From positions 1 to 64,000 of the forward strand of contig JAJDXE010000008.1 of the NCBI GenBank assembly GCA_022825265.1: a stretch of DNA of 64,000 nucleotides, in the 5' to 3' direction. The position numbers and the translations under genes were made by a program. The notes below the pieces were generated by a model. It did no database searches and was not told where the DNA came from. It worked only from the letters and a program-made list of their open reading frames with translations. Position 1 is the stretch's first letter. Each line of letters starts with the position of its first letter. The DNA comes from Dehalococcoidia bacterium. Lineage in GTDB: Bacteria; Chloroflexota; Dehalococcoidia; Bin125. This document shows, piece by piece, positions 35,799-44,346 of the stretch.

Positions 35799-35823
35799 CC
35801 CGACTGCGTTCTAGACTGTCGGG
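35799..35823. promoter_or_regulatory. CCCGAC-N13-GTCGGG dyad between divergent CoA-transferase operons
   Basis: CCCGAC (35799-35804) and GTCGGG (35818-35823) are perfect 6-bp inverted arms in the 48-bp spacer between the two head-to-head pairs. A TCTAGA core lies between them. The site ends two bases before the rightward ATG at 35826, so binding there could control both operons at once. Confidence 0.42.
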
Positions 35824-35825
35824 GA

Positions 35826-37073
35826 ATGACCACCGAATCCACTGCTCCCTCGACAACCGCAGACGAACCTGGCCCGCCGCTGCTCGACGGGGTGCGCGTC
35901 GTCGAACTGGCGGAGGAGATCGCCGGTCCGTTTGCCGCGAAGCTGTTCGCCGACGCGGGCGCCGAGACGATCAAGATTGAGTCACCCCAGGGCGACGCGG
36001 CGCGCAAGATGGCGCCGTTTGCTGAGCCGTCTCCGCATCGGGAGACCTCGACCACGTGGCTTGCGTACAACACGTCGAAGCGCAGCCTGGTGCTCGACCT
36101 TGAGTCGGCTGCCGGGCGACGGGTGTTGCATGAACTGATCGCGGAGGCGGACGTCTTTGTCACTGACCGAACGCCACAGCAGCTGGCGGACCTCGATCTC
36201 GTTCCTGACGATCTGCATGCGCGACATCCACAACTGATCATTGCCGCGGTGACGCCGTTTGGCCTGGTTGGCAACGCAGCGGAGTGGCCTTCTACTGCTC
36301 TGACCCGGGCGCACGCATCCGGTTCGGCTGCGGGTGTGAGACGGAATCTCGGCGCCAACACCGGCGCTCCGCTGATGGCGGGGGCCAACGTGCATGAGGC
36401 CGACGGCGGTACGGCGCTCGCTCTCGCGGCGTGGGCCGCTCTGATCGTGCGGGATCGGGATGGTCACGGACAGATCGTGGATGTCGCCTCGACCGATGCG
36501 ATGATGAACATGGACCGCGTTGATATCTCGATCGCGCACAACGACGGCGGGCCACCCGCACGTCCACCGACCAAGGGCGGCAGCGCGTTTGGCGGTCGCC
36601 TGGAGTGTTCCGACGGGCATCTGATCGCCGTTACACCGCAGTCTCATCAGTGGGCCGGACTGATCAAGTCGATGGGCGATCCCGACTGGGCGTTTGACGA
36701 CGAGGGCAAGTTGATCGACCGGCTGGAGCTCGGCGAGGAAGCAGGCGAGGCGATTGAAGAGTGGGCCAAGGCTCATACTCGCGATGAGGTTTTCCGCGCC
36801 TTGCAGGAGAACAGCGCGCCGGCCGGACCGGTCCTGCGACCATCCGAGGTGATGAACTCGGAGCAAATGCAGGTACGAGGCTTCTTCGATCGGCTCGATC
36901 ATCCGGTTGCAGACAGCAGCCGATACCCGCAGTTCGCCGCTCGCTGGAACAGAGCCGCTCGCGCGCCGAGATCGTCGGCGCCGCTGTTGGGCTCATCATC
37001 TGCCGCGATCGCCCGAACACACCTGACACCCTGGACACCAGCGCAGGCCCGACGAGCCGGAGTCATCGGATGA
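35826..37073 (+). CDS. CoA-transferase, non-catalytic partner (pair B)
   Basis: A 415-residue CaiB/BaiF homologue. It starts VRVVELAEEIAGPFAAKLFADAGAETIKIES, like the N-terminal partners of the other sets. The catalytic Asp position is Glu (codon 36396-36398, in NVHEADGG) when aligned back from DGHGQIVDVAS. ADGG two residues later offers a nearby Asp, so shifted activity cannot be fully excluded. The Met at 35826 fits the family and leaves only 48 bp to the divergent operon. Its TGA overlaps the next gene's ATG (4 bp). Confidence 0.85.
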   Translation: MTTESTAPSTTADEPGPPLLDGVRVVELAEEIAGPFAAKLFADAGAETIKIESPQGDAARKMAPFAEPSPHRETSTTWLAYNTSKRSLVLDLESAAGRRVLHELIAEADVFVTDRTPQQLADLDLVPDDLHARHPQLIIAAVTPFGLVGNAAEWPSTALTRAHASGSAAGVRRNLGANTGAPLMAGANVHEADGGTALALAAWAALIVRDRDGHGQIVDVASTDAMMNMDRVDISIAHNDGGPPARPPTKGGSAFGGRLECSDGHLIAVTPQSHQWAGLIKSMGDPDWAFDDEGKLIDRLELGEEAGEAIEEWAKAHTRDEVFRALQENSAPAGPVLRPSEVMNSEQMQVRGFFDRLDHPVADSSRYPQFAARWNRAARAPRSSAPLLGSSSAAIARTHLTPWTPAQARRAGVIG

Positions 37074-38419
37074 CCACTACGACGAATGGCGCCAACGGAC
37101 AACATCCTCAGGACGGTTTGCTCCCGCATCACGTGGGGCATCACAGCCTGATCAAGCCGACGAAGCGCGCCGGCCCGCTGTCGGGGAAGCGGATCATTGA
37201 TTTCACCTGGGCCTGGGCTGGTCCGTACGGGGCGATGCAGGTGGCGCTGCTCGGCGCGGAGCTGATCAAGGTGGAGTCGGCGACGCGGATCGATCACTCG
37301 CGGCAGCGATCGCTGGCGATGGGCTCGTTCAAGGGCGGCGTCAACCAGGCGCCGATGTTCAACGAGGTCAATCTGAACAAGTACTCGATCCAGCTCAATC
37401 TCAAGATGGCCGGCGCGAAGCAGGTCATTCTTGACCTCGCGCGCACGGCCGACGGCGCGATCGACAACTTCCGTCCCGGCATCCTGGAGAAGCTGGGGCT
37501 GGGCTACGAGGACCTGTGCCAGGTCAATCCCGAGATCGTGATGGTGTCGGCCTCGGCGCTGGGCGCGACGGGTCCGGAGCGCAACTACACCGGCTATGCG
37601 CCGACGTTTGCGGCGCTGAGCGGATTGTCGTACCTCTCCGGCGAGCCGCAGGAACCTCCGGTGATGATGGGCGGCTCGATCGATCTTCGCGCCGGGACCG
37701 CGGCCGCCCTGGCGATGGTTGCGGGATTCCACTATCGAGAGCGCACGGGACGCGGGCAGTTCATCGATGCTTCGTCTTCCGAGGCGATCGGGATGCACAT
37801 TCCCGAGGAGTTCCTGCACGTCGATCTGCTCGGCAAGGACGGGGATCGACTTGGCAACGGGCACCGCGCATATGCGCCTCATGATGTGTTTCGCTGCGCC
37901 TCGATGCGGGCGCCTGATGCGTACACCGACGAGCACAAGGGCGCGAAATCGGGTTGGATCGCGATTGCCTGCCGTTCGGACCAGGAGTGGAATGCTCTTT
38001 GCGAGTGCTCAGGACTCGACCACCTGCGGGACGATCCTCGCTTCCGCACCGGCCTCAAGCGCTGGAAGCACCGCGAGGAACTGAACCCGATGATCGAGGC
38101 GTGGACCTCCGAGCAGTCGGCGGTTGAGACGGCTGAGACGCTGCGCGCTGCCGGTGTGCCGGCCGCGGCTTCGGTCTGGGGTAGCGACATCCATCACTCG
38201 GAGAACTTCCAGGGACGAGGCGGCGCAGTCAGCGTGCGGCCGCCCGAGTCTCATCTGCGCCAGGTGTTGCCGCCGCCGTGGAAACTGTCCGAGACGCCGG
38301 CGGAGATTGTCTCGCCGGCGCCGCGCCTGGGCGAGGACACCGAGTACATACTGAGCCGAATGCTTGGCTACGGCGCGGACAAGATCGACGCTCTCGCGCG
38401 AGAGGGCGCGCTGGAATAA
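37070..38419 (+). CDS. CoA-transferase, catalytic partner (pair B)
   Basis: A 449-residue CaiB/BaiF protein with an unusual His-rich ~30-residue N-terminal extension (HHVGHHSLIKPTKRAG). It then shows LSGKRIIDFTWAWAGPYGAM. The catalytic Asp aligns in GGSIDLRAGTAAA (codon 37682-37684). The WAGP signature and NLNKYSIQLNL region match the other catalytic halves. It overlaps the partner gene by 4 bp. A heterodimer as for pair A is likely. The acid substrate is unknown. Confidence 0.9.
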   Translation: MTTTTNGANGQHPQDGLLPHHVGHHSLIKPTKRAGPLSGKRIIDFTWAWAGPYGAMQVALLGAELIKVESATRIDHSRQRSLAMGSFKGGVNQAPMFNEVNLNKYSIQLNLKMAGAKQVILDLARTADGAIDNFRPGILEKLGLGYEDLCQVNPEIVMVSASALGATGPERNYTGYAPTFAALSGLSYLSGEPQEPPVMMGGSIDLRAGTAAALAMVAGFHYRERTGRGQFIDASSSEAIGMHIPEEFLHVDLLGKDGDRLGNGHRAYAPHDVFRCASMRAPDAYTDEHKGAKSGWIAIACRSDQEWNALCECSGLDHLRDDPRFRTGLKRWKHREELNPMIEAWTSEQSAVETAETLRAAGVPAAASVWGSDIHHSENFQGRGGAVSVRPPESHLRQVLPPPWKLSETPAEIVSPAPRLGEDTEYILSRMLGYGADKIDALAREGALE

Positions 38420-38466
38420 CCTAGACGGGCACAGTCACTCAGAGCGAGACAGCGGAGGGGACGACC

Positions 38467-38787
38467 ATGCGAGAGGTACTGGGAGCAATCATCAAGCCGA
38501 TGGCGCGACTCTCACTGGCTGCTGCCCTTGCCCTGGTCGCGATCTCTGCAATCCAGCCGCTGTTCAGCGACTCGGGCGACCTGCTCGCTGCTGACGCGGT
38601 TCCTGCGCAGTCCGAACTCTCGCTGCCGCAACAGGCCGAACCCGACGAGGGCGGCACCGGCGTCAACAACTTCGACCGCGAGGAGTGGTACGAGTTCTCG
38701 ATCCTGCTGGCACCCTTCCTGGTTCTGGTCACGTTCATCCTGATCCTGATGTTCGGCTGGGACCGCTTCACCAGCGACGACGAGTAA
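38467..38787 (+). CDS. Small two-helix membrane protein
   Basis: A 106-residue hypothetical protein. An N-terminal hydrophobic segment (about residues 10-30, LSLAAALALVAISAIQPLF) may be a signal or first membrane helix. An acidic linker (~45 residues) follows, then a strong membrane helix FSILLAPFLVLVTFILILMFGW at ~78-99. The ATG is preceded by GGAGGGG. It probably lies in the envelope with the acidic loop exposed. No family recognised. Confidence 0.65.
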   Translation: MREVLGAIIKPMARLSLAAALALVAISAIQPLFSDSGDLLAADAVPAQSELSLPQQAEPDEGGTGVNNFDREEWYEFSILLAPFLVLVTFILILMFGWDRFTSDDE

Positions 38788-38803
38788 CCAAAGGCTGCCG
38801 ATC

Positions 38804-39295
38804 ATGGCTGAGGCGATCGCGCAGCAGCTCATCGACACCCTGTCCGAGCGCGAACTGACGCTCGCGACCGCGGAGACCGACACGGGCGGGCTGATTGGCC
38901 ATTGGATCACTGACATCGCCGGATGCTCGAAGGTCTGGATCGGCGGAGCCGCGCCGTATCACAACTACCCGAAGATTGATCTCATCGGTGTTTCTCGTGA
39001 TCTTCTGCGCGAACATGGCTCGGTTTCGGAAGAGGCGGCGGTGGCGATGGCGCGCGGTGTTCGCGACACGCTGAATGCGGACATCGGAGTCGCCGAGACC
39101 GGCATCACCGGTCCAACGGGCGGGTCTGAGTCTCGTCCTGTGGGTACTGTCTGGATGGCATGCGTCGGACCCGGCGAGCGCGTCCACGCCGAGCGACAGG
39201 TCTGGGACTCGGACCGCGAGGGCAACAAGCGCCTGACCGCTGTTCGCTGCGTTGAGCTGGTGCTCGAGGCGGCAGAAGCGTCGGCCGACGGCTGA
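38804..39295 (+). CDS. CinA C-terminal-domain (PncC-like) protein
   Basis: A 163-residue protein of the CinA/PncC family, whose members deamidate nicotinamide mononucleotide. Matching segments are KVWIGGAAPYHNYPKIDLIGV, GSVSEEAAVAMARGV, VAETGITGPTGGSESRPVGTVWMA. The usual AES-C-TGG loop reads AETDTGG here: Ser becomes Thr and Cys becomes Asp. PncC activity may therefore be altered or lost. Standalone, with no MoCF domain fused. Confidence 0.85.
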   Translation: MAEAIAQQLIDTLSERELTLATAETDTGGLIGHWITDIAGCSKVWIGGAAPYHNYPKIDLIGVSRDLLREHGSVSEEAAVAMARGVRDTLNADIGVAETGITGPTGGSESRPVGTVWMACVGPGERVHAERQVWDSDREGNKRLTAVRCVELVLEAAEASADG

Positions 39296-39311
39296 CTCGC
39301 CAGTTCAGATT

Positions 39312-40106
39312 GTGCCTTTCCTCCGCTGCAACGAGATTGACCTCTACTACGAAGCGCATGGCGATCCCTCCGCGCCGCCGCTGATCCTCGCTCACGGCGC
39401 CGGCGGGAATCATCTCGTCTGGTGGCGCAACGTCCCCGAGTTCCGCGAGCGCTACTACACGATCACCTTTGACCACCGGGCCTTCGGTCTGAGCCGGGAT
39501 GTCCCCGGCGGTCCTGGTCGTCGGGCCTTCCCGCACGACCTGCATGCCTTGCTGGACCATCTGAAGATCGACAAGTTCGCGATGATTGCCCACTCCATGG
39601 GCGGCCGGACGGCGACGCCGTTTGCCTTGATCTTCCCCGGGCGGATTGAAGCGCTGATTCTCTCCGGGACACTGGCCGGGGCGGTCAACGACGAAGTGCG
39701 AGAGATCCAGGCCGCGCACTACAAGACTGTCGCTGGCCAGACGCTGCGGCAACGCGCGCTGGCTCCCTCGACGGAGCAGAAAGATCCCCGGTTGACCTGG
39801 CTCTATCGACGGATGAACGCCTGGAATCCGAAGCGTCCTTCGACTTTCCTGGCGCCGACGCCGGGTCTCGCGACGTGGCGCGGTTCGTCGATGCCGCTGC
39901 TTCGCCAGTTCGGCATGCCGATGCTCTACATCGTCGGCGAGCATGACCGAATCATCCCCTGGCGGGCGATGGAAGCTTCGCACCGCGCGATGGATGGTTC
40001 CGAGTTCGTCAAAGTGGCGGATGCTGGACACTCGGTGTACCTGGAACAGCCAGAGCGCTTCAACAGGGCTGTGATCGACTTCCTTGAGCGTCGCTGGCAG
40101 CGCTGA
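39312..40106 (+). CDS. Alpha/beta hydrolase
   Basis: A 264-residue alpha/beta-fold hydrolase. The oxyanion-region HGAGGNHLVW, the nucleophile Ser in AHSMGG, Asp in GEHDRIIP and His in DAGHSVYLEQP make a complete triad. The GTG at 39312 is favoured over an ATG at 39252 because it starts directly before the first strand (PFLRCNEIDLYYEAHG) and avoids overlap with the CinA-like gene. Substrate unknown; epoxide hydrolase, lactonase and haloperoxidase-like enzymes share this pattern. Confidence 0.88.
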   Translation: MPFLRCNEIDLYYEAHGDPSAPPLILAHGAGGNHLVWWRNVPEFRERYYTITFDHRAFGLSRDVPGGPGRRAFPHDLHALLDHLKIDKFAMIAHSMGGRTATPFALIFPGRIEALILSGTLAGAVNDEVREIQAAHYKTVAGQTLRQRALAPSTEQKDPRLTWLYRRMNAWNPKRPSTFLAPTPGLATWRGSSMPLLRQFGMPMLYIVGEHDRIIPWRAMEASHRAMDGSEFVKVADAGHSVYLEQPERFNRAVIDFLERRWQR

Positions 40107-40128
40107 ACGCCCCACTATCATCGATAGC

Positions 40129-41583
40129 ATGAAGACTCCAACTCCCCTTGTGCTGGAACTGATCGATGCGATTGGCGAAGAGGCCGTCGTCTGGCATGAC
40201 GAGGACCTGCTCGTCTACGAGTACGACGGCACGATCGACCGCGGTAATCCGGATGTGATTGCTCTGCCGGCAACCACCGATGACGTGATCAACCTGATCA
40301 AGGTCGCCAACAAGTACGACGCTCCCGTGACGCCGCGCGGGGCGGGCACCGGGCTCAGTGGGGGTGCGCTGGCGGCCAAGGGCGGCGTGATCATCGGGAT
40401 GAATCGGATGCGTCGAATTCTCAATGTTGACGTTGAAAACAAGACGGCATTGGTGCAACCTGGCGTCGTCAATCTCGATCTTGGCGCTGAAGCCGAGCGG
40501 CACGGTCTTGCCTATGCGCCTGACCCCAGCTCGCAGCGCGCGTGCACGATCGGCGGGAATGTGGCCGAGAACGCCGGCGGTCCGCACACGCTGGCCTGGG
40601 GCACGACGACCAATCACGTGCTGGCCCTCGAGCTGGTGACAGCTGACGGTGAAGTCCAGTGGATCGGGCACGACACTCGCGACGAACCGGGTTACGATCT
40701 GGTCGGCTGCGTGGTCGGTTCCGAGGGCACCGTCGGCATCGTCACTCAGGCGCTCGTGCGGCTGGTTCCACGTCCGACCGCGGTGCGCACGATGCTGGCC
40801 ATTTACGACAGCGTGAGGCAAGCGTCCAATGCGGTTTCGGCTGTGGTTGCATCGGGAATTGTGCCGGCGGCGCTGGAGATGATCGACAAGATGACGATCG
40901 CCGCCGTCGAACCGGTGCTCAACACCGGCTTCCCGCTCGACGCTGAGGCGGTGCTACTGGTTGAAGTCGATGGCCCTGAGTCGCAGGTCGAGGCTGAGGG
41001 CGCGCGGGTTGAGGGCATTCTGAATCGATTCGAGCCGCGCGAGGTTCGTTCGGCAACCGATCCGGAAGAACGCGAGCACCTGTGGGCCGGGCGCAAGGGC
41101 GCGATCGGTGCGTTGGGCCAGATCATGCCCAACTATTACTTGCTCGACGGCGTCGTGCCACGGACCAAGCTGCCCGATGTGCTCGACGGTGTGTACGAGA
41201 TTGCCGAGCGCTACCGTCTGCCGGTCGCCAACATGTTCCACGCCGGCGACGGCAATCTGCATCCCTGTCTGTTGTTCGACGAGCGCGAGCCGGGCGCGAC
41301 CGAGCGGGTGCTTGACGCGGGCGGCGAGATCATGCGGCTCTGCGTTGACGCGGGCGGCGCGATCACGGGTGAGCACGGGGTCGGGCTGGAGAAACGCGAC
41401 TACCTGCCCTGGATCTTCACCGAGGCCGACATGGAGACGATGAAGTCGCTGCGCGCTGCGTTCGGCCCGACCGAGAACTTCAATCCATGCAAGATCTTCC
41501 CCAAGGGCCACGGCTGCGGCGAGGCAGGTCATCAGCACGCCCAGCAGCAGATCGCCAAGTTTGGGCCCAAAGCGTTCGTATGA
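40129..41583 (+). CDS. glcD: FAD-linked oxidase, glycolate oxidase subunit GlcD
   Basis: A 484-residue flavoprotein oxidising glycolate or a related D-2-hydroxy acid. The FAD-binding (PCMH) domain has PRGAGTGLSGGALA and ACTIGGNVAENAGGPHTL, GCVVGSEGTVGIV; the C-terminal domain has FHAGDGNLHPCLLF and GEHGVGLEKRDYL, with catalytic His residues. The Met at 40129 is used, following the stop of the hydrolase. It heads a tight glcDEF run (3 and 9 bp gaps). D-lactate dehydrogenase is the main alternative specificity. Confidence 0.93.
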   Translation: MKTPTPLVLELIDAIGEEAVVWHDEDLLVYEYDGTIDRGNPDVIALPATTDDVINLIKVANKYDAPVTPRGAGTGLSGGALAAKGGVIIGMNRMRRILNVDVENKTALVQPGVVNLDLGAEAERHGLAYAPDPSSQRACTIGGNVAENAGGPHTLAWGTTTNHVLALELVTADGEVQWIGHDTRDEPGYDLVGCVVGSEGTVGIVTQALVRLVPRPTAVRTMLAIYDSVRQASNAVSAVVASGIVPAALEMIDKMTIAAVEPVLNTGFPLDAEAVLLVEVDGPESQVEAEGARVEGILNRFEPREVRSATDPEEREHLWAGRKGAIGALGQIMPNYYLLDGVVPRTKLPDVLDGVYEIAERYRLPVANMFHAGDGNLHPCLLFDEREPGATERVLDAGGEIMRLCVDAGGAITGEHGVGLEKRDYLPWIFTEADMETMKSLRAAFGPTENFNPCKIFPKGHGCGEAGHQHAQQQIAKFGPKAFV

Positions 41584-41586
41584 GTG

Positions 41587-42924
41587 ATGGCGCCAGCCCG
41601 GGATGCCGCCATGGCCGGCGCTGAGACCGTTGACACCGCCGGTCTTGCATCCCTCCTCGACCACGTCGATATCGACCAGGATCGGCTACAGCGCTATGCA
41701 GTGGACGGTGTTGTTCCTCGTGCGGCGACCAGAGCGCACTCGATCTCCGAGGTTGGGCGAGTGCAATCGGTGGCGACGGAGCATGATTTCGCCGTGATTG
41801 TCCACGGTGGGCGGACGATGCTCGGATTGGGCATGCCGCCACGGCGATACGACATGGCGCTGGATCTCTCCGGATTGAATCAGGTCGTTGATTATGAGCC
41901 CAACGACTTCACGATCACGGTTGAAGCGGGAATGACACTCGCCGAGTTGCAGCGTCATCTGGCTACGAACGGTCAGTTCCTGCCGCTCGACCATCCCCAT
42001 TTCGAGCGTGCCACGCTGGGCGGGCTCTGTGCCGTCGGACGCGGCGGGCTGCGTCGCAATTCGTTTGGCGGTCCTCGGGACTGGCTGATCGGGATGCGGA
42101 TGGTGAAGGCAGACGGCACGCCGATCAAGGGTGGGGGCAAGGTCGTCAAGAACGTGAGCGGCTACGACCTGCCCAAGCTGTTCGCTGGGTCGCTGGGCAC
42201 GTTGGGCGTGATCGTTGAGTTGACGTTTAAGCTCCGGCCGCAGCCGGCCAGCGATCAGGTTTTGGCGATCAATGCTCCGACGTTTGAGGCAGCTCTGGAG
42301 GCAGGGCGAGCCGCGTCGCAGGCAGCGCCGTTCCTGAATGGTTGCGCGGCGCTGTCGGCAGATGCTGCGTCGGAGGCTCGGGGTCTTGGGGCGAGAGTGT
42401 TGCACGACCAACCAGCGCTTCTGCTGCGCGCCAATGGCCTGGAGTCGGCGGCTTCGGAGGTCCTGGCGCAGGCGCTACAGGCTGCTCGTGAAGCCGGTCT
42501 CGAGGGCCCGGAGCGGTCGACCGGCGCGATCGTTGAGACGTGGCAGGCCGTCGTGGACCTTGAAACGCAGACGTCAACGGATCACGTCAGACTGAGGCTT
42601 GGGCTGCCTCCGGCAAACCTCGGTCGCGCTCAGCAGATCGTCAACCGGACGTTTCCCGAGGCGACATCCTGGATTGCCGCAGCAGATTCAGGGCTGTTGT
42701 TTACCGAAGTGCCGTCTGCGGACGCCGACACGATCACGGCGCTGCGCAACGAACTCGGACCGTTGCAGGGACGGCTGACTGTTGAATCCGCGCCGACTGA
42801 GCTCAAGCAAGCATGCAACGTCTGGGGACCCAGCGGACCGGGCGCGCGGCTGATGCACAATATCAAGGAACAGTTCGATCCGCAGGGGATTCTGAATCCC
42901 GGCCGGTACGTGGATGGAATCTAA
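41587..42924 (+). CDS. glcE: FAD-binding subunit GlcE of glycolate oxidase
   Basis: A 445-residue FAD-binding protein with one PCMH domain: VDYEPNDFTITVEAGMTLAELQRHL, ERATLGGLCAVGRGGLRRNSFGG, GGKVVKNVSGYDLPKLFAGSLGTLGVIVELTFKLRP, and the C-terminal FDPQGILNPGRYV typical of GlcE. Length exceeds E. coli GlcE (350 residues) by about 90. GTG at 41584 and ATG at 41587 are both possible. It completes the flavin part of the GlcDEF complex. Confidence 0.92.
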   Translation: MAPARDAAMAGAETVDTAGLASLLDHVDIDQDRLQRYAVDGVVPRAATRAHSISEVGRVQSVATEHDFAVIVHGGRTMLGLGMPPRRYDMALDLSGLNQVVDYEPNDFTITVEAGMTLAELQRHLATNGQFLPLDHPHFERATLGGLCAVGRGGLRRNSFGGPRDWLIGMRMVKADGTPIKGGGKVVKNVSGYDLPKLFAGSLGTLGVIVELTFKLRPQPASDQVLAINAPTFEAALEAGRAASQAAPFLNGCAALSADAASEARGLGARVLHDQPALLLRANGLESAASEVLAQALQAAREAGLEGPERSTGAIVETWQAVVDLETQTSTDHVRLRLGLPPANLGRAQQIVNRTFPEATSWIAAADSGLLFTEVPSADADTITALRNELGPLQGRLTVESAPTELKQACNVWGPSGPGARLMHNIKEQFDPQGILNPGRYVDGI

Positions 42925-42933
42925 GCTGCATCC

Positions 42934-44292
42934 ATGAGCATTGCGCCACCTCCCATCAACAACGAGACCATCTGGTTGACTGAGGATCGGCCCGATGCTG
43001 GTGAGCTGGGTCTCTGCGTTCACTGCGGCTTTTGCCTCAATGCATGTCCGACGTACCACGATCTCGGGGTTGAGACCGACTCGCCACGTGGTCGGATTGC
43101 ATTGATGCGGGGACTGGACAATGGGCGAATCGAGTGGTCGCCGCGGGTGCAGCAGCACTTTGATCAGTGTCTCCAGTGCCGTGCTTGCGAGACGGCTTGT
43201 CCGTCGAAGGTTCCGTATGGACGGTTGATGGAAGCGACCCGCGCAGAGGCGTTTGCTCGCAACAACTGGCCTCGACGACAACGTCTGATCTGGCGGCTGA
43301 TCATGCGCGGACTGTTTCCCTATCCGCGTCGGATGAGGCTGGCCGGCTACGGACTCAAGCTCTATCAACGCACGGGAATCCAGGCGCTGGTGAGGAAGTC
43401 GGGTTTGCTCGAGCGGCTTTCGCCGAAGCTGGCCGACCTCGACGTGTTGTCGCCGGTTGCGGACCGTCCCTTCTACGCCAATCGCGAAGCGGCTGAGATT
43501 TCTGCCTCGACTCCAGTCCGAGCACGAGCTTCGTTGATCACCGGTTGCATGATGCCGTTGGCCTATCCGGAGACTCATCGGGCGACCGTGCGGGTCTTTG
43601 CCCGCAATGGGGTTGCCGTTGATGCGCCCGAGGCGCAGGTTTGCTGTGGGGCGCTGCATGCGCATGGCGGCGATGTTGAAGCAGCGCGTGAACTTGCTCG
43701 GCGGAACATTGATGCGATCACGCCCGAGGACGGGGACCTGCCCAATGCCATCCTGATCAATGCTGCCGGCTGCGGCTCTCACCTCAAGGAATACGGGCAT
43801 CTGTTGCGGAACGATTCAGAGTACTCGGAGCGTGCTGCCGCCTTTGCGGCGCGAGTTCGCGATGTGCATGAATACCTCGTGGAGATTGGGTTCAATCCGC
43901 CCGGGGGAGAAATCCAGCGCACAGTTACCTATCAAGATTCCTGCCATCTTTCCCATGCGCAGAATGTCCGCAGTGCCCCGCGGGATGTGCTGAGGAGCAT
44001 TCCCGGGTTGGCGTTGAGCGAGATGCGTACGCCGGACAAGTGCTGCGGCTCGGCTGGGATTTACTCGGTGGTGCAGAGCGACATCTCGAAACGGGTCCTG
44101 GCCGAGAAGATGGAGGACGTGCTTTCGACCGGGGCCGAGCAGGTCTGCACGGCTAATCCGGGCTGCATGCTGCAGCTCGATGCCGGTATTGCCCACTATG
44201 ACGACGAGGGGCGGATGATGCCTCGCTCCACTCATGCGATCGAGCTGCTGGACGAGTCGTACCGGCTGGGGGACGCTGCCACGAACCGCTGA
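42934..44292 (+). CDS. glcF: Iron-sulfur subunit GlcF of glycolate oxidase
   Basis: A 452-residue protein with two 4Fe-4S ferredoxin motifs, Cys28-31-34-38 (CVHCGFCLNACP) and Cys79-82-85-89 (CLQCRACETACP), and two CCG domains in the C-terminal half (VCCGALHAHGGD, DKCCGSAGIYS). It passes electrons from the GlcDE flavins to the membrane quinone pool. The order glcD-glcE-glcF matches E. coli. Nothing in the sequence is missing. Confidence 0.94.
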   Translation: MSIAPPPINNETIWLTEDRPDAGELGLCVHCGFCLNACPTYHDLGVETDSPRGRIALMRGLDNGRIEWSPRVQQHFDQCLQCRACETACPSKVPYGRLMEATRAEAFARNNWPRRQRLIWRLIMRGLFPYPRRMRLAGYGLKLYQRTGIQALVRKSGLLERLSPKLADLDVLSPVADRPFYANREAAEISASTPVRARASLITGCMMPLAYPETHRATVRVFARNGVAVDAPEAQVCCGALHAHGGDVEAARELARRNIDAITPEDGDLPNAILINAAGCGSHLKEYGHLLRNDSEYSERAAAFAARVRDVHEYLVEIGFNPPGGEIQRTVTYQDSCHLSHAQNVRSAPRDVLRSIPGLALSEMRTPDKCCGSAGIYSVVQSDISKRVLAEKMEDVLSTGAEQVCTANPGCMLQLDAGIAHYDDEGRMMPRSTHAIELLDESYRLGDAATNR

Positions 44293-44346
44293 TCGGTTAG
44301 CCTCGCTAGCGCACTGACAACGACAGGCACTAGAGAGGCGGCGATC

